Source: Alteribacter keqinensis (GTDB lineage: Bacteria > Bacillota > Bacilli > Bacillales > Salisediminibacteriaceae). From it: a stretch of DNA of 64,000 bases. The notes under the pieces were generated by a model. That model saw nothing but the letters and a program-made list of their open reading frames with translations. It had not been told where the DNA came from and searched no databases. The stretch spans positions 248,001-312,000 of the forward strand of contig NZ_RHIB01000003.1 in assembly GCF_003710255.1 (NCBI RefSeq). The letters are read 5' to 3'. Shown here in pieces: positions 43,678 to 52,425 of the stretch (within the stretch, counting starts at the first letter, position 1; every line of letters begins with the position of its first letter). Made by a program: the position numbers and the translations under genes.

Positions 43678-44046
43678 GGCCACTGAAAAAGTCAAAGCCC
43701 GATAATAATGTCACCATTTTAGGGCTTTGATTGCAACATAATGTGAGTTTTAATTATTTTTTGATGTACTAAAAATCATTGTTGTTATTAAAAAGTGTTG
43801 ATTGAAGAGAATGAAGCGATACTCCTGCGGGAAAAGCGAGTTACGGGGAGACCCGGTCAAGCACGAGCGTTGCTTCATGAATAAGCTTCGAGTTGCTTCG
43901 ACGTATATCCTTCGGAGCCTGGCTGGCAGAGGAAGAAGCAGCATGCTGAGGAGACTCCCGAACCACCCGCGAAAAAGGCAATGAGCGGAAATCAACCCCT
44001 GACTTTTCTGAGCCTGTTTAAAAGAAAATGGACTTTTTCAGTGCCC
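43678..44046. repeat. 369-bp MITE-like element with 16-bp inverted ends, carrying a nested GC-rich repeat
   Basis: The ends, GGCCACTGAAAAAGTC (43678-43693) and GACTTTTTCAGTGCCC (44031-44046), match at 15 of 16 positions. Inside is a CAAAGCCC/GGGCTTTG hairpin (43693-43729) and a 200-bp GC-rich element, 43797-43996, with its own GTTGATT/AATCAAC ends. The inner element is the reverse of the copy at 16172-16376. No protein gene is present. Confidence 0.75.
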
Positions 44047-44105
44047 TCTAAATCATAAAAGGAGAACGCCTGAAAGTGTTACCCTCCATGCGCTCCCCGC
44101 AATCG

Positions 44106-44942
44106 TTATTCCTGATCTTCTTCTTCGGTTTCGGCCTCTTCTTCTTCCTCTTCATCCATTTCTTCAGGTGCTTCAAACGTCGTCGCTATCGCTGTGGCTT
44201 TTGCTACGAAGTCTTCGTCAGCTGATTCTTCAGGGAACATAACAGATACGGTATATTTCCCTGTGTCGGTAATCTTGAAGAATTCATAGTTTACATAGTC
44301 AGTACCACGGATGGCTTCTGACCAGCTGCCAGGTTTACTTGCATCACCTTCTGAGCGGATGTAAAAGTCAAATTCGGCCCCGGCCTGCATGTAGAAAGCT
44401 TCATAGTTTTCCACATGACCGCGGTTACCGACCATGCGTTTTTCCATGTCAAGTTCCCGGTCCTGGTCGATTGCTCTTTCCATCGGGTTTCCTTCAGCGT
44501 CAAGAATTGTAGTTTCTGTCAAAGTCATCGTCAATCCGTAGAGGTCATGATCTTCATCATCAACAAGAACCTGAGCCGTAGGTGCTCCGCCTTCAAGGTC
44601 TTCAAGCTCCAGTCCTTCCGGCAGCTTTAGTCTTGCGCCGAAAGCCGTTTCGTGGACTTCAGCGTCAATCACGCTCTCTGATCCGTTTATATCGTAGGCG
44701 ATCTGGTCGTCTCCGGCTGCAATAAGAGTGATTTCGCTTTCAGATGCAGCAGCCTCTTCCTGCTCACCTGACTCTTCGTCACTTTCATTTTGTCCTTCGT
44801 CATCCCCGGCTGATTCTTCCGTATCAGGACTTTCCGAACCGCCGCTGCCTGATGCGGTATCCTCTTCCTCATCTGTAGAACCGCATGCGACGAGAGCCGC
44901 AGTAAGGATCCCGGCGGTAAACGTTTTTGCCATGATTTTCAT
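44106..44942 (-). CDS. Acidic lipoprotein, unrecognised domain
   Basis: A 278-residue exported lipoprotein. Its signal peptide ends in LTAALVAC (Cys near 20). A ~50-residue Asp/Glu/Ser/Gly-rich linker follows, then a folded region with possible duplicated beta domains (SEITLIAAGDDQIAYDINGS; YEFFKITDTGKYTVSVMFPEE). The C-terminus is nearly all Glu (about 255-278). AAAGGAG lies about 10 bases before ATG 44942. Single gene, next to a mobile repeat. Function unknown. Confidence 0.7.
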   Translation of the reverse strand: MKIMAKTFTAGILTAALVACGSTDEEEDTASGSGGSESPDTEESAGDDEGQNESDEESGEQEEAAASESEITLIAAGDDQIAYDINGSESVIDAEVHETAFGARLKLPEGLELEDLEGGAPTAQVLVDDEDHDLYGLTMTLTETTILDAEGNPMERAIDQDRELDMEKRMVGNRGHVENYEAFYMQAGAEFDFYIRSEGDASKPGSWSEAIRGTDYVNYEFFKITDTGKYTVSVMFPEESADEDFVAKATAIATTFEAPEEMDEEEEEEAETEEEDQE

Positions 44943-45153
44943 TACTAAACATCTCCTTTTCTCTAGGTCAATATTATCAAATTATAACAATATTTAATGG
45001 ATTTCGAAAGTTTTACGTTTGTTTTTAAATATGTGAAATTATCTAAATATATTTAGGTGAGCGAAATAAATAGGTTGGAAGTACCGTTGTGTGTTAAGGA
45101 ACAGAGGTTTCAGGGTAAAATAAAGATACGTCTGACTAAATCGGGGTTTAACA

Positions 45154-46059
45154 ATGTATAACAAAGTCTTACTTATTTATAATGGAAATGCGGGCCAGTC
45201 AGAAGTAGAGAGGCATATTCAGACCGTCGCAGGGGCTCTGGCAGGGAAAGTGGAAGAGCTCACATTAAAACGGACGAAACAAAAAGGTCACGCTGAAGAG
45301 ATTTGCAGAGAGCGGGGAGAAGAGGTGGATCTCGTCTGTATTTTAGGCGGAGACGGAACTGTTCATGAATGCATCAACGGACTCGCTTCTTTAGCCAATC
45401 CTCCGGTAATTGCGATTCTCCCTGGAGGAACGTGCAATGATTTTTCCAGGTCCCTTGGCATTTCACAGAATATGAAACAGGCTGCCAACACCATTTTGAT
45501 AGATAAAAAAGAGAAAGTGGACATTATGAAAGTCAACGACCGGTGGGTAACGAATTTTGTGGGACTTGGCCTTATTACGGATGCGTCCCAAAATATCGAC
45601 CCGAATCTGAAAGGAACATTCGGCCGTCTCAGTTACTTTATCAGTGCCATCAAAACGGTCCGGGAATCAAAACCCTTCTCCTTTACGATGGAAACTTCCG
45701 ACGGGGGGGAAATTCAGGACCATGCCGTCATGATTCTCGTGGCAAACGGTAACTATCTGGGGACGAATCAGCTTCCTTCCCTTCATGAAAACATGAACGA
45801 CGGAAATGTAAATGTGTTTGTTCTGCGGGAAGCAGGCATGGCTGTTTTAAAGGAATTTATTCAGAATAAAGATTTGAACGAGTGGGATATGAACAACGAG
45901 GCCTTTGATTTTATGGAGGCAAATGAGCTGACCATCACGACGGACCACCCGATGGAGCTCGATATGGATGGGGAAGTTTACAATGAAACCCCTGTACGGA
46001 TACGGTTGTATAAAGAGCATCTCACGTTTATTACAGGTGAGGAATATAATGAAAACTGA
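45154..46059 (+). CDS. Diacylglycerol/lipid kinase family protein (YegS/BmrU/YtlR type)
   Basis: A 301-residue lipid kinase of the DAGK catalytic family. The nucleotide-binding signature is ILGGDGTVHECINGLA (about 68-83), then LPGGTCNDFSRSLG (about 97) and an acidic C-terminal pocket with LDMDGEV. It probably phosphorylates diacylglycerol or a related lipid at the membrane. The ribosome site is weak (CGGGG). Single gene with a strong terminator. Which Bacillus paralogue it corresponds to is uncertain. Confidence 0.82.
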   Translation: MYNKVLLIYNGNAGQSEVERHIQTVAGALAGKVEELTLKRTKQKGHAEEICRERGEEVDLVCILGGDGTVHECINGLASLANPPVIAILPGGTCNDFSRSLGISQNMKQAANTILIDKKEKVDIMKVNDRWVTNFVGLGLITDASQNIDPNLKGTFGRLSYFISAIKTVRESKPFSFTMETSDGGEIQDHAVMILVANGNYLGTNQLPSLHENMNDGNVNVFVLREAGMAVLKEFIQNKDLNEWDMNNEAFDFMEANELTITTDHPMELDMDGEVYNETPVRIRLYKEHLTFITGEEYNEN

Positions 46060-46062
46060 GTG

Positions 46063-46093
46063 AAACCGCTGCTGGTGAGCAGCGGTTTTTTAA
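46063..46093 (+). terminator. Intrinsic terminator of the lipid kinase gene
   Basis: AACCGCTGCT pairs perfectly with AGCAGCGGTT around GGTG, followed by Ts. Confidence 0.9.
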
Positions 46094-46134
46094 TAGGGAA
46101 AAGATATGATTCGCCCGCGGGATGGGATAAGCGC

Positions 46135-47256
46135 CTACTTTTTTTGCCTCAGCTCCTTGAGGCTGTACTTTGTCCCCCGCCATTCCACGCCGCCGTTTTT
46201 GTACGCTTTAATCATAGACCGCCACAGGCAGTAGAGAAAAACGAGGGCGCTGAAGGGAACCGTACATACATACCACCAGGGGTGGGAAAAGTACCGGCCG
46301 TTTTTTACATACATGAGCACATACAAAACCACAACAGCAGCGCTGAGCAGCTGAACAATAACGTCCGGATGAAACACGAGGATAAAAGGTGTGACATGAA
46401 AAGAAAGGACCCCGGCGGTGGCAAGGAGTACGAAGCTCAGGCGGTACTGCATAAAGGCAAACAGGTTTTTCTCAAGGCCGAGGCTCATGTCCTTAAGCGT
46501 TTCGTACCACTGGATGGAAATAATGCCGTTGCCGAAGCCGAGTTGCTGCTTGTATCCGGCGTCTACGATTGTTTTTCCGAGCTTAAGGTCGTCATCGGGG
46601 CGGAGGGCGATCGCTTTATGTGTACCGGCATGCTTATAAACATCGCGTTTCATTAAGTTAAACGCCCCTACGCCGGCGTGACCGGCTGCGATGAAGTTCC
46701 AGACGCCGATAATACCCCAGAACGTGTAGAAAATCCGGTAGGGAAGAGTGCCGCCTCTGTTTTCCGGGAGAAGAGCCAGGTGATCAAGGCTTTTGGTACG
46801 GGCAAAATACAGAGAGTCCGCTACAGCTTTTTCGGAAAAAAGAATATCTGCATCGGCATAAAGAAGCCAGTCGCCTCTGGATTGTTCGTACCCTTTATAG
46901 AGCGCGTGGTTTTTCCCAAGCCAGCCGGTTGGGAGCTCATGGATATGGATAACCTGAAGAGCGGGAAACTCCCCCCTAAGCCGATCGAGTATGGCGCCGG
47001 TGCGGTCGTCTGAGCGGTCGTTGACTGCAATTACTTCAAGGTTCGTATACGACTGGGCCATCAAAGAGCGGAGGGTTGATTCGATCTCGGTTTCTTCATC
47101 CTTGGCCGCTATAATGACACTGACGAGTGCCTCATCGGTGCTGACGGGGTCTGGTTCTCTGGTAATAAAAGGCATTTTGCGGATCCCGCAGTACCATTGG
47201 AGACAGATCATGGTGACGAAAAGAAGCACGGTACTGCTGTAAATGAATATGATCAA
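46135..47256 (-). CDS. Family 2 glycosyltransferase, CrtQ/HpnB-like
   Basis: A 373-residue membrane-anchored GT-A glycosyltransferase. It has an N-terminal membrane helix (2-20), the donor-binding core LVSVIIAAKDEETEIESTLR (about 44-63), VNDRSDDRT, the metal-binding DAD in LLYADADILF (about 133), an acceptor motif with RPDDDLKLG, and two or three C-terminal membrane helices. It resembles the glycosyltransferases of staphyloxanthin-type carotenoid (CrtQ) and hopanoid (HpnB) pathways. No other carotenoid genes are in the window. The start is TTG 47256 with GGGGAGGGG upstream. Confidence 0.75.
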   Translation of the reverse strand: MIIFIYSSTVLLFVTMICLQWYCGIRKMPFITREPDPVSTDEALVSVIIAAKDEETEIESTLRSLMAQSYTNLEVIAVNDRSDDRTGAILDRLRGEFPALQVIHIHELPTGWLGKNHALYKGYEQSRGDWLLYADADILFSEKAVADSLYFARTKSLDHLALLPENRGGTLPYRIFYTFWGIIGVWNFIAAGHAGVGAFNLMKRDVYKHAGTHKAIALRPDDDLKLGKTIVDAGYKQQLGFGNGIISIQWYETLKDMSLGLEKNLFAFMQYRLSFVLLATAGVLSFHVTPFILVFHPDVIVQLLSAAVVVLYVLMYVKNGRYFSHPWWYVCTVPFSALVFLYCLWRSMIKAYKNGGVEWRGTKYSLKELRQKK

Positions 47257-47453
47257 GGGAATCCCCTCCCCGTTCTATTGGTGGTTTATTTTAGTTTACC
47301 ACTGAAGGCTTGAAACGAATAAAAGAACGGTTCTGATGAGTGGAAATTTATGTGAATTATTGAGCATTTTAAGTTATTATGATAAAAAAGAAGGTACCAC
47401 TTTTAACCCTTTGCTGCGGTGAAAGGACAACGAGAAGAGAAGGTGATGATACA

Positions 47454-48764
47454 GTGATTTGGATTCAACTGGCTGTCGTTCTGCTTGCCATTTTTATCGG
47501 GGCAAGAATGGGCGGTGTCGGATTAGGTGTAATGGGTGGCGTGGGCCTTGGGGTTCTGACGTTCGGGTTTGGCCTGCAGCCGACAGAACCACCCATTGAT
47601 GTAATGCTTATGATCGTAGCTGTCGTCACAGCTGCCGGAGCCCTGCAGGCGGCCGGGGGAATGGACTATTTAGTGACTGTGGCTGAAAAAATACTTAGAA
47701 AAAATCCACAACGGATTACGTTTATGGCCCCGGTGACCACGTATTTGTTTACGTTTTTTGCCGGGACGGGCCATGTGGCGTATACGCTTCTGCCCGTTAT
47801 AGCGGAGGTGAGTCAGGAGTCGAAGGTAAGGCCGGAGCGCCCCATGTCTGTGGCGGTGATCGCGTCCCAGCAGGCGATTACGGCGAGTCCGATTTCGGCT
47901 GCAACGGTGGCGCTCCTGGCATTACTCGCCCCCTTTGATGTAACCCTTCTTCAGATTTTAGGCGTCACAATTCCGGCAACGTTTCTCGGGATTATGACGG
48001 CGGCTTTTGTGGTGAGTAAAAAAGGGGCGGAGCTTGAGGAAGATCCGGAATACAAACGCCGGCTGGAAAGAGGGCTCGAGCCAATCCGGGAGGCGCGAGC
48101 GAAGATTGTAGTAACAGCACAGGCGAAGTTTGCTGTCGGGCTGTTTCTGTTTGCTTCTATATTCATTGTGATTCTTGGCAGCTTTCCGGAGTTAAGACCG
48201 GCATGGGAAACGGGTGGCGGTGTTGAAGAGCTGTCCATGCCGTATGCGATTCAGATCATTATGCTTTCGGTAGCGGCAGTGATTATTTTGTTCTGCAAAG
48301 CGGATGTGGGAAAAATTGCGTCCGGAAGCGTGTTCCGGGCAGGGATTGTGGCAGTAGTGGCAATCTTTGGTATTGCCTGGATGGGAGATACGTTCTTCCA
48401 GGGAAACAGCGAAGCGATTGAGTCATCGATGCAGGGTCTTGTGACAGCAGCACCATGGCTTTTTGCGGCTGCCTTGTTTGTCTTATCGATTCTGCTTAAC
48501 AGTCAGGCTGCAACGGTGACAGCGCTGATGCCATTGGGACTGAGTCTTGGCATTAATCCATTCTTCTTAATTGCCATGTTCCCGGCGGTGAACGGGTATT
48601 TCTTTATTCCAAACTACGGGCCGATTATTGCGGCGATTAACTTTGACCGCACAGGGACGACGAAAATCGGGAAGTATGTGCTGAACCACAGCTTTATGAT
48701 TCCGGGGCTTGTAACGACGGTAACGGCTGTGGCACTCGGGTTTTTGTTTATTTTGTTTTTGTAG
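47454..48764 (+). CDS. Anaerobic C4-dicarboxylate carrier, DcuA/DcuB family
   Basis: A 436-residue membrane carrier with about ten to twelve hydrophobic helices, matching the length of DcuA/DcuB fumarate/succinate antiporters. Family stretches: GARMGGVGLGVMGGVGLGVL at the N-terminus, TTYLFTFFAGTGHVAYTLLPVI, SQQAITASPISAATVALL, and the C-terminal GYFFIPNYGPIIAAINFDRTGTT. I chose GTG 47454 (MIWIQLAVV) with AAGGTGAT 6 bases upstream; the earlier ATG 47379 has a poorer site. Single gene. It probably exchanges aspartate, fumarate or malate for succinate. Confidence 0.88.
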   Translation: MIWIQLAVVLLAIFIGARMGGVGLGVMGGVGLGVLTFGFGLQPTEPPIDVMLMIVAVVTAAGALQAAGGMDYLVTVAEKILRKNPQRITFMAPVTTYLFTFFAGTGHVAYTLLPVIAEVSQESKVRPERPMSVAVIASQQAITASPISAATVALLALLAPFDVTLLQILGVTIPATFLGIMTAAFVVSKKGAELEEDPEYKRRLERGLEPIREARAKIVVTAQAKFAVGLFLFASIFIVILGSFPELRPAWETGGGVEELSMPYAIQIIMLSVAAVIILFCKADVGKIASGSVFRAGIVAVVAIFGIAWMGDTFFQGNSEAIESSMQGLVTAAPWLFAAALFVLSILLNSQAATVTALMPLGLSLGINPFFLIAMFPAVNGYFFIPNYGPIIAAINFDRTGTTKIGKYVLNHSFMIPGLVTTVTAVALGFLFILFL

Positions 48765-48798
48765 GACTGCTATTAAGTCATCGGTTTTCTAAGCTTCG

Positions 48799-49128
48799 TT
48801 GAACGGAATACGCTCCCTTTCCGCGGACTCGCGCTGAGCCTGTCTCGCACTTCCGCAGGAGTGTCGCTTATTCCGTTCAACTACGCACAATACGCTGAAC
48901 CAGAAATGTTAGGTTTGCCAGAAAAGACCGCATGCCTATCTTCCTGCGCGATGGTGTGAATGAGTTGGAATGGGTGTCTGTTTTTGTAGAAGACTATGTT
49001 AACTGCCTGTTTTGATTTACTGATTAGGGTTTCAGAAGCTCCAGGCGGACGCTTTCCGCGGGCACCGCTTCAGCCTCAAAATCACCCTGCGGAAGTGAGG
49101 AGGCTCACCGGTACCTCCGCGGAAAGCG
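48799..49128. repeat. GC-rich palindromic repeat elements, copies 6 and 7, side by side
   Basis: Copy 6 has ends TTGAACGGAATACGC (48799-48813) and GCTTATTCCGTTCAA (48866-48880), then the same tail as copy 1 (AAAAGACCGCATGC..., GTGTCTGTTTT to about 48990). Copy 7 has perfect ends CGCTTTCCGCGG (49050-49061) and CCGCGGAAAGCG (49117-49128), with inner AGCCTC/GAGGCT. They fill the gap between the dicarboxylate carrier and the YjcZ-like gene. Confidence 0.75.
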
Positions 49129-49298
49129 ATGGACGTTCGAGGTTCATCATGCTTCATTTTAATGGGATTCGATATTCGCCGCTTAACTTGCATGTAAGGT
49201 TGTTTGTCTATTTTCAGACAAACCGTTATAACAGCCTGCCCTTCTTATTAAGCTTATACATATTCTGTATGGAGCTTATGGAAAAGGAGGGAAATGGA

Positions 49299-49430
49299 AT
49301 GAGTAAATCACATGGTGCTTCTTTTATCCTTGTCATTTTTGTACTTCTAGTGATCATCGGCTGTGCTTGCTACAACGGCGGTCAGGTTGGAGGAGCTTCC
49401 TACGGCTACGGCTGCGGCTGTGGCTGGTAA
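49299..49430 (+). CDS. YjcZ-like small sporulation membrane peptide
   Basis: A 43-residue peptide: a short polar start, one membrane helix (SFILVIFVLLVIIGCACY, about 8-25), and a Gly/Tyr/Cys tail ending YGYGCGCGW. The hydrophobic core resembles the YjcZ family of small Bacillus sporulation proteins; the Cys-rich C-terminus is unusual and resembles spore-coat tails. I chose ATG 49299, with AAAGGAGG 8 bases upstream. A terminator follows at 49503. Confidence 0.7.
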   Translation: MSKSHGASFILVIFVLLVIIGCACYNGGQVGGASYGYGCGCGW

Positions 49431-49502
49431 AAAAAATGAACCTGGCAGAGGAAATGGCGGACGCACGTTGCTGCTTCCTCCGGACCGGGTGTGAATTATA
49501 GT

Positions 49503-49539
49503 GAAGGTTGTCTGCATCTGTTGCAGGCAGCCTTTTTTT
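49503..49539 (+). terminator. Intrinsic terminator downstream of the YjcZ-like gene
   Basis: AAGGTTGTCTGCA pairs with TGCAGGCAGCCTT (one bulge or wobble), followed by Ts. Confidence 0.8.
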
Positions 49540-49643
49540 GTCGGGTATGAATTGTGACAATCTCTCCTATTTTTTTACGAAGGAGATGCGCGCCGGAAAG
49601 TTGAATGGTGTAGTACCAATCAACCGGGGGAGGGTGCAATCAT

Positions 49644-50330
49644 ATGGCGGGGTTTATGAAAAAGAATGGTGTGTGGGCAATTTGTTTTGTAGTGTTTTGT
49701 ATTGTCGTCGCTGTTATGACGTTTTATTCGCCTGAAGAACGGGATGCCGCTGCGAATGAGGAGGAAAAGGAACAGACAAAAGATGTTGAAGAAGAGGCTG
49801 TGGAAGAGGAAGAAGATGAGAGTGAGGAGCGTTCCCACGGACAGCCTGAGAGTGAAGAGAGTGAAGAGAGTGAAGAGAGTGAAGAAGGCGAAGGTGCAGC
49901 GGTGGAGGATGAGGCAGGGGAAATTGAGGCTGTCGCTTATGAACCGGGGATGGAACAAAACACAAAGCTGACGCTGGGGATGGCCCATGAGTATCTGAAT
50001 GAGCTTACGGGCTGGGGGCGTTTGAAGGATATTGATGTGACGATGCTTTCCCGGGATGCTGACTGGGTGCGCCTAAAAGGTCAGCTGGACTATTTATATG
50101 AGAGTTTCGGTGCTTCGAAGGCGAAGGAGGACGTGAGGACAGCGCTTATGCTTGCCGAAGTGGCGGAGGTCAGTGGAGACAGGGAGGCTTTGCGTTTTTT
50201 ACACAGGGTGGTTCATGACCTTGATGTGAATATTAATGAGGCGGATGGGGATCACTGGGGGATTACGGAGGCGTTTGGGTATGAGGGGCAGTCGGAGAGT
50301 GTGAAGCGGTATTTGGAAGGGTTTGAGTAG
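49644..50330 (+). CDS. Membrane-anchored acidic protein with SEE repeats
   Basis: A 228-residue protein: an N-terminal membrane anchor (VWAICFVVFCIVVAVMTFY, about 10-28), a ~65-residue Glu-rich linker with four tandem S-E-E repeats encoded by a near-perfect direct repeat at 49853-49885, and a C-terminal helical domain (about 105-228; LTLGMAHEYLNELTGWGRL, REALRFLHRVVHDLDV). No family recognised; the C-terminal domain is probably outside the membrane. GGGGGAGGG lies 7 bases before the ATG. Confidence 0.7.
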   Translation: MAGFMKKNGVWAICFVVFCIVVAVMTFYSPEERDAAANEEEKEQTKDVEEEAVEEEEDESEERSHGQPESEESEESEESEEGEGAAVEDEAGEIEAVAYEPGMEQNTKLTLGMAHEYLNELTGWGRLKDIDVTMLSRDADWVRLKGQLDYLYESFGASKAKEDVRTALMLAEVAEVSGDREALRFLHRVVHDLDVNINEADGDHWGITEAFGYEGQSESVKRYLEGFE

Positions 50331-50399
50331 GGGCACATACCTTTTTCTTTTCATGAATAGGGTAGATTGTGGAGTATTCATGGAAGGGGGATGTGTTTC

Positions 50400-51200
50400 T
50401 TGTTTGATGAGACAGCACGGTTTGAGCATGGCTTCTGGCTGCAGGTAATGGGTGATCATGCGCGGTTTCTCATGGATTCGCTGCCGGTTAGTGAGATGGA
50501 AGATGTGGAGATTACGAAGGAATACCGGGCGGAGTATGATCGGCTGCTGCAGGAAGTGAGGAACGGGGTCGGTGACTTCCGTTCATTTACGAAAGGTGTG
50601 GAGCGGCTGACGGACCAGTTTCGAAGCTTTAAGCTCTCGATTATTGGAAGGCAGTTGAATGGGGAGATTCGCATTCATTTGCCGCCGACATTTATTAATC
50701 ATATGGTTAACGAGCTTGAGGAGTATCAGCTGGTGATGTCGTATCTGGCTAAGGGTGAGAAGCCGCCTGTTTTTCATGAGCTGCATCACCACCTTGTCTG
50801 GCTCCTGGATGCGGCGGGGCATGCGTCAGGCATATCCGGAAGCTTGGATATGGTGGAGAAGCAGATGCAGGAGAAGGGCAATGAGTTTGTAAAGGGGTTT
50901 GAGGATTTTTATGTGAAGGCTGTGGAGTTGAGCGGGTATCTGCGGGCGAATGTGGATTCGTTTCCTGCCCTGCGGCGGTTTAATGATGATGTGCGGCTGA
51001 AGATCGAGCTGTTCAAAGGGTTTTTGCATGAGATTGAGGAAATGGAGCTGTCTGATGAGCTGTTGAGTACGTTTTCACCTCTGATGGCTGATCATATGGC
51101 AAGAGAAGAGTGCTACTATCTGATGAAAGTGGCTGAGGCGGGTGGGCAGGAAGCGCCCGGGTGTGATCCGTCTGAGCCGAGACTTCAGGATGAGATGTGA
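50400..51200 (+). CDS. DUF2935 family four-helix protein
   Basis: A 266-residue protein of the DUF2935 family, two four-helix modules in tandem with ferritin-like metal-ligand patterns: EHGFWLQVMGDHARF (about 8-22), FHELHHHLVWLLDAAGHA (about 126-143) and a closing MADHMAREECYYL (about 228-240). The His/Glu pairs suggest a di-metal site. The start is probably TTG 50400, with GAAGGGGGA about 9 bases upstream. It overlaps the nucleoside hydrolase gene (TGATG), so the two are co-translated. Function is not established for the family. Confidence 0.8.
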   Translation: MFDETARFEHGFWLQVMGDHARFLMDSLPVSEMEDVEITKEYRAEYDRLLQEVRNGVGDFRSFTKGVERLTDQFRSFKLSIIGRQLNGEIRIHLPPTFINHMVNELEEYQLVMSYLAKGEKPPVFHELHHHLVWLLDAAGHASGISGSLDMVEKQMQEKGNEFVKGFEDFYVKAVELSGYLRANVDSFPALRRFNDDVRLKIELFKGFLHEIEEMELSDELLSTFSPLMADHMAREECYYLMKVAEAGGQEAPGCDPSEPRLQDEM

Positions 51201-52177
51201 TGAAGGGGAGACTGCATCAGGAAAAAAAGAAGGTGCTTCTTTTTTGCGATCCGGGGATTGATGATGCGGTTGCGATTTTTTACGCGGTGATGCATCCGCA
51301 GATTGAGCTTGTGGGGATTGTGGCTGATTACGGAAATACGACGCGGGAAAATGCGGTACGGAACGTAGTGTATCTTCTTGAGCTGCTGCATGTGGAGAAT
51401 GTGCCGGTGTTTGCCGGGGCCGAGGGACCGCTGACGGGGAAAGAAGTGCAGGAACAGCCGGATATTCACGGGGAATTCGGGCTTGGGACGATCAATGTGC
51501 CGGGGGAAGTTGATGTGGAGCCGTTTGAGAATTTCTTTGACGTGATTGATGTTATTAAGAATTACCGAGATGAAGTGGTGATCGTGACAACGGGCCGGCT
51601 TACGTCTCTTGCGGCTCTTTGTACATTTTATCCGATGCTGATGCATAGGGTTGTTTCTGAGTATGTGGTGATGGGCGGTGCGTTTTTCGTGCCGGGCAAT
51701 ATTACGCCTCTGGCTGAGGCGAATATCTATGAGGATCCGATTGCGGCGAAGCTTGTGATCGGGAAGGCGTCGATGATCACGATTGTCCCTTTGAATGTGA
51801 CCGATCAGCTTTTGGTACCTATGAAAGTGATCCGGGAGATTGCGTTTGATAACGGGTATGTGATTTTTGAGGCGCTGGTGGATTATTACTATGATTTTTA
51901 TGAAGCGGCGACGGTGGATGAGCTACTGGGTACTCCGTTGCATGATGTGGTGGCATTGAGCGTACTTGTAAATCCAGAGTTTTACGAGTTTGTCGATTAC
52001 CGGGTTTTTGTAGAATCGTCTGACACATCCACTGCGGGTGTGACGTTTCCTGATCTCAGGCGTTTGGAGGAGCTGAAGCCGGGTCCTGTGCACCGGGTCG
52101 CGGTGGAGGCAGATGAACACGCATTTCTAAACGATTTTGTAAGGATATTGTCCCGGAAGAAAGATGTGGATATGTAA
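51200..52177 (+). CDS. Nucleoside hydrolase family protein with an altered first metal-site residue
   Basis: A 325-residue member of the inosine-uridine nucleoside hydrolase family, which cleaves the N-glycosidic bond of nucleosides. The calcium site normally reads D-x-D-P-G-x-D-D; here it is F15-C16-D17-P-G-I-D21-D22, so the first Asp is replaced by Phe. Other landmarks are present: VTTGRLTSLA, VVMGGAFFVPGNITPLAEANIYEDP and PLHDVVALSVL with the C-terminal His-Asp. It overlaps the DUF2935 gene by one base. Activity may be altered or lost. Confidence 0.82.
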   Translation: MKGRLHQEKKKVLLFCDPGIDDAVAIFYAVMHPQIELVGIVADYGNTTRENAVRNVVYLLELLHVENVPVFAGAEGPLTGKEVQEQPDIHGEFGLGTINVPGEVDVEPFENFFDVIDVIKNYRDEVVIVTTGRLTSLAALCTFYPMLMHRVVSEYVVMGGAFFVPGNITPLAEANIYEDPIAAKLVIGKASMITIVPLNVTDQLLVPMKVIREIAFDNGYVIFEALVDYYYDFYEAATVDELLGTPLHDVVALSVLVNPEFYEFVDYRVFVESSDTSTAGVTFPDLRRLEELKPGPVHRVAVEADEHAFLNDFVRILSRKKDVDM

Positions 52178-52221
52178 AAAGTGATGGGTTTCTTTTATGG
52201 AAGGGTCTTTTTACGTACGGT

Positions 52222-52350
52222 GTTGATTTTTGTTGCTGTACTCTCTTTCCGCGGTGGGCGGTTCGGGAGCCTCCTCAGCGCTTTACGCTTAATGTATCTC
52301 CCCGGAACTCGCATTTCCCGCAGGAGTGTTTCACATCCGCTCTAATCAAC
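52222..52350. repeat. GC-rich palindromic repeat element, copy 8
   Basis: Ends GTTGATT (52222-52228) and AATCAAC (52344-52350), core TTTCCGCGGTGGGCGGTTCGG...CCCGCAGGAGTGT. Same subfamily as the elements at 18273-18395 and 43797-43996. Confidence 0.78.
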
Positions 52351-52361
52351 CATTTAAATAG

Positions 52362-52406
52362 AAAGGGCGGCACGAGCGTTCGACAAGAGCGCACGTGCCG
52401 CCCTTT
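52362..52406. terminator. Strong hairpin terminator
   Basis: AAAGGGCGGCACG pairs perfectly with CGTGCCGCCCTTT, with T and A runs on either side. It lies after copy 8, 185 bases past the nucleoside hydrolase stop. Confidence 0.8.
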
Positions 52407-52425
52407 TCCGCATTTTTACACAATT

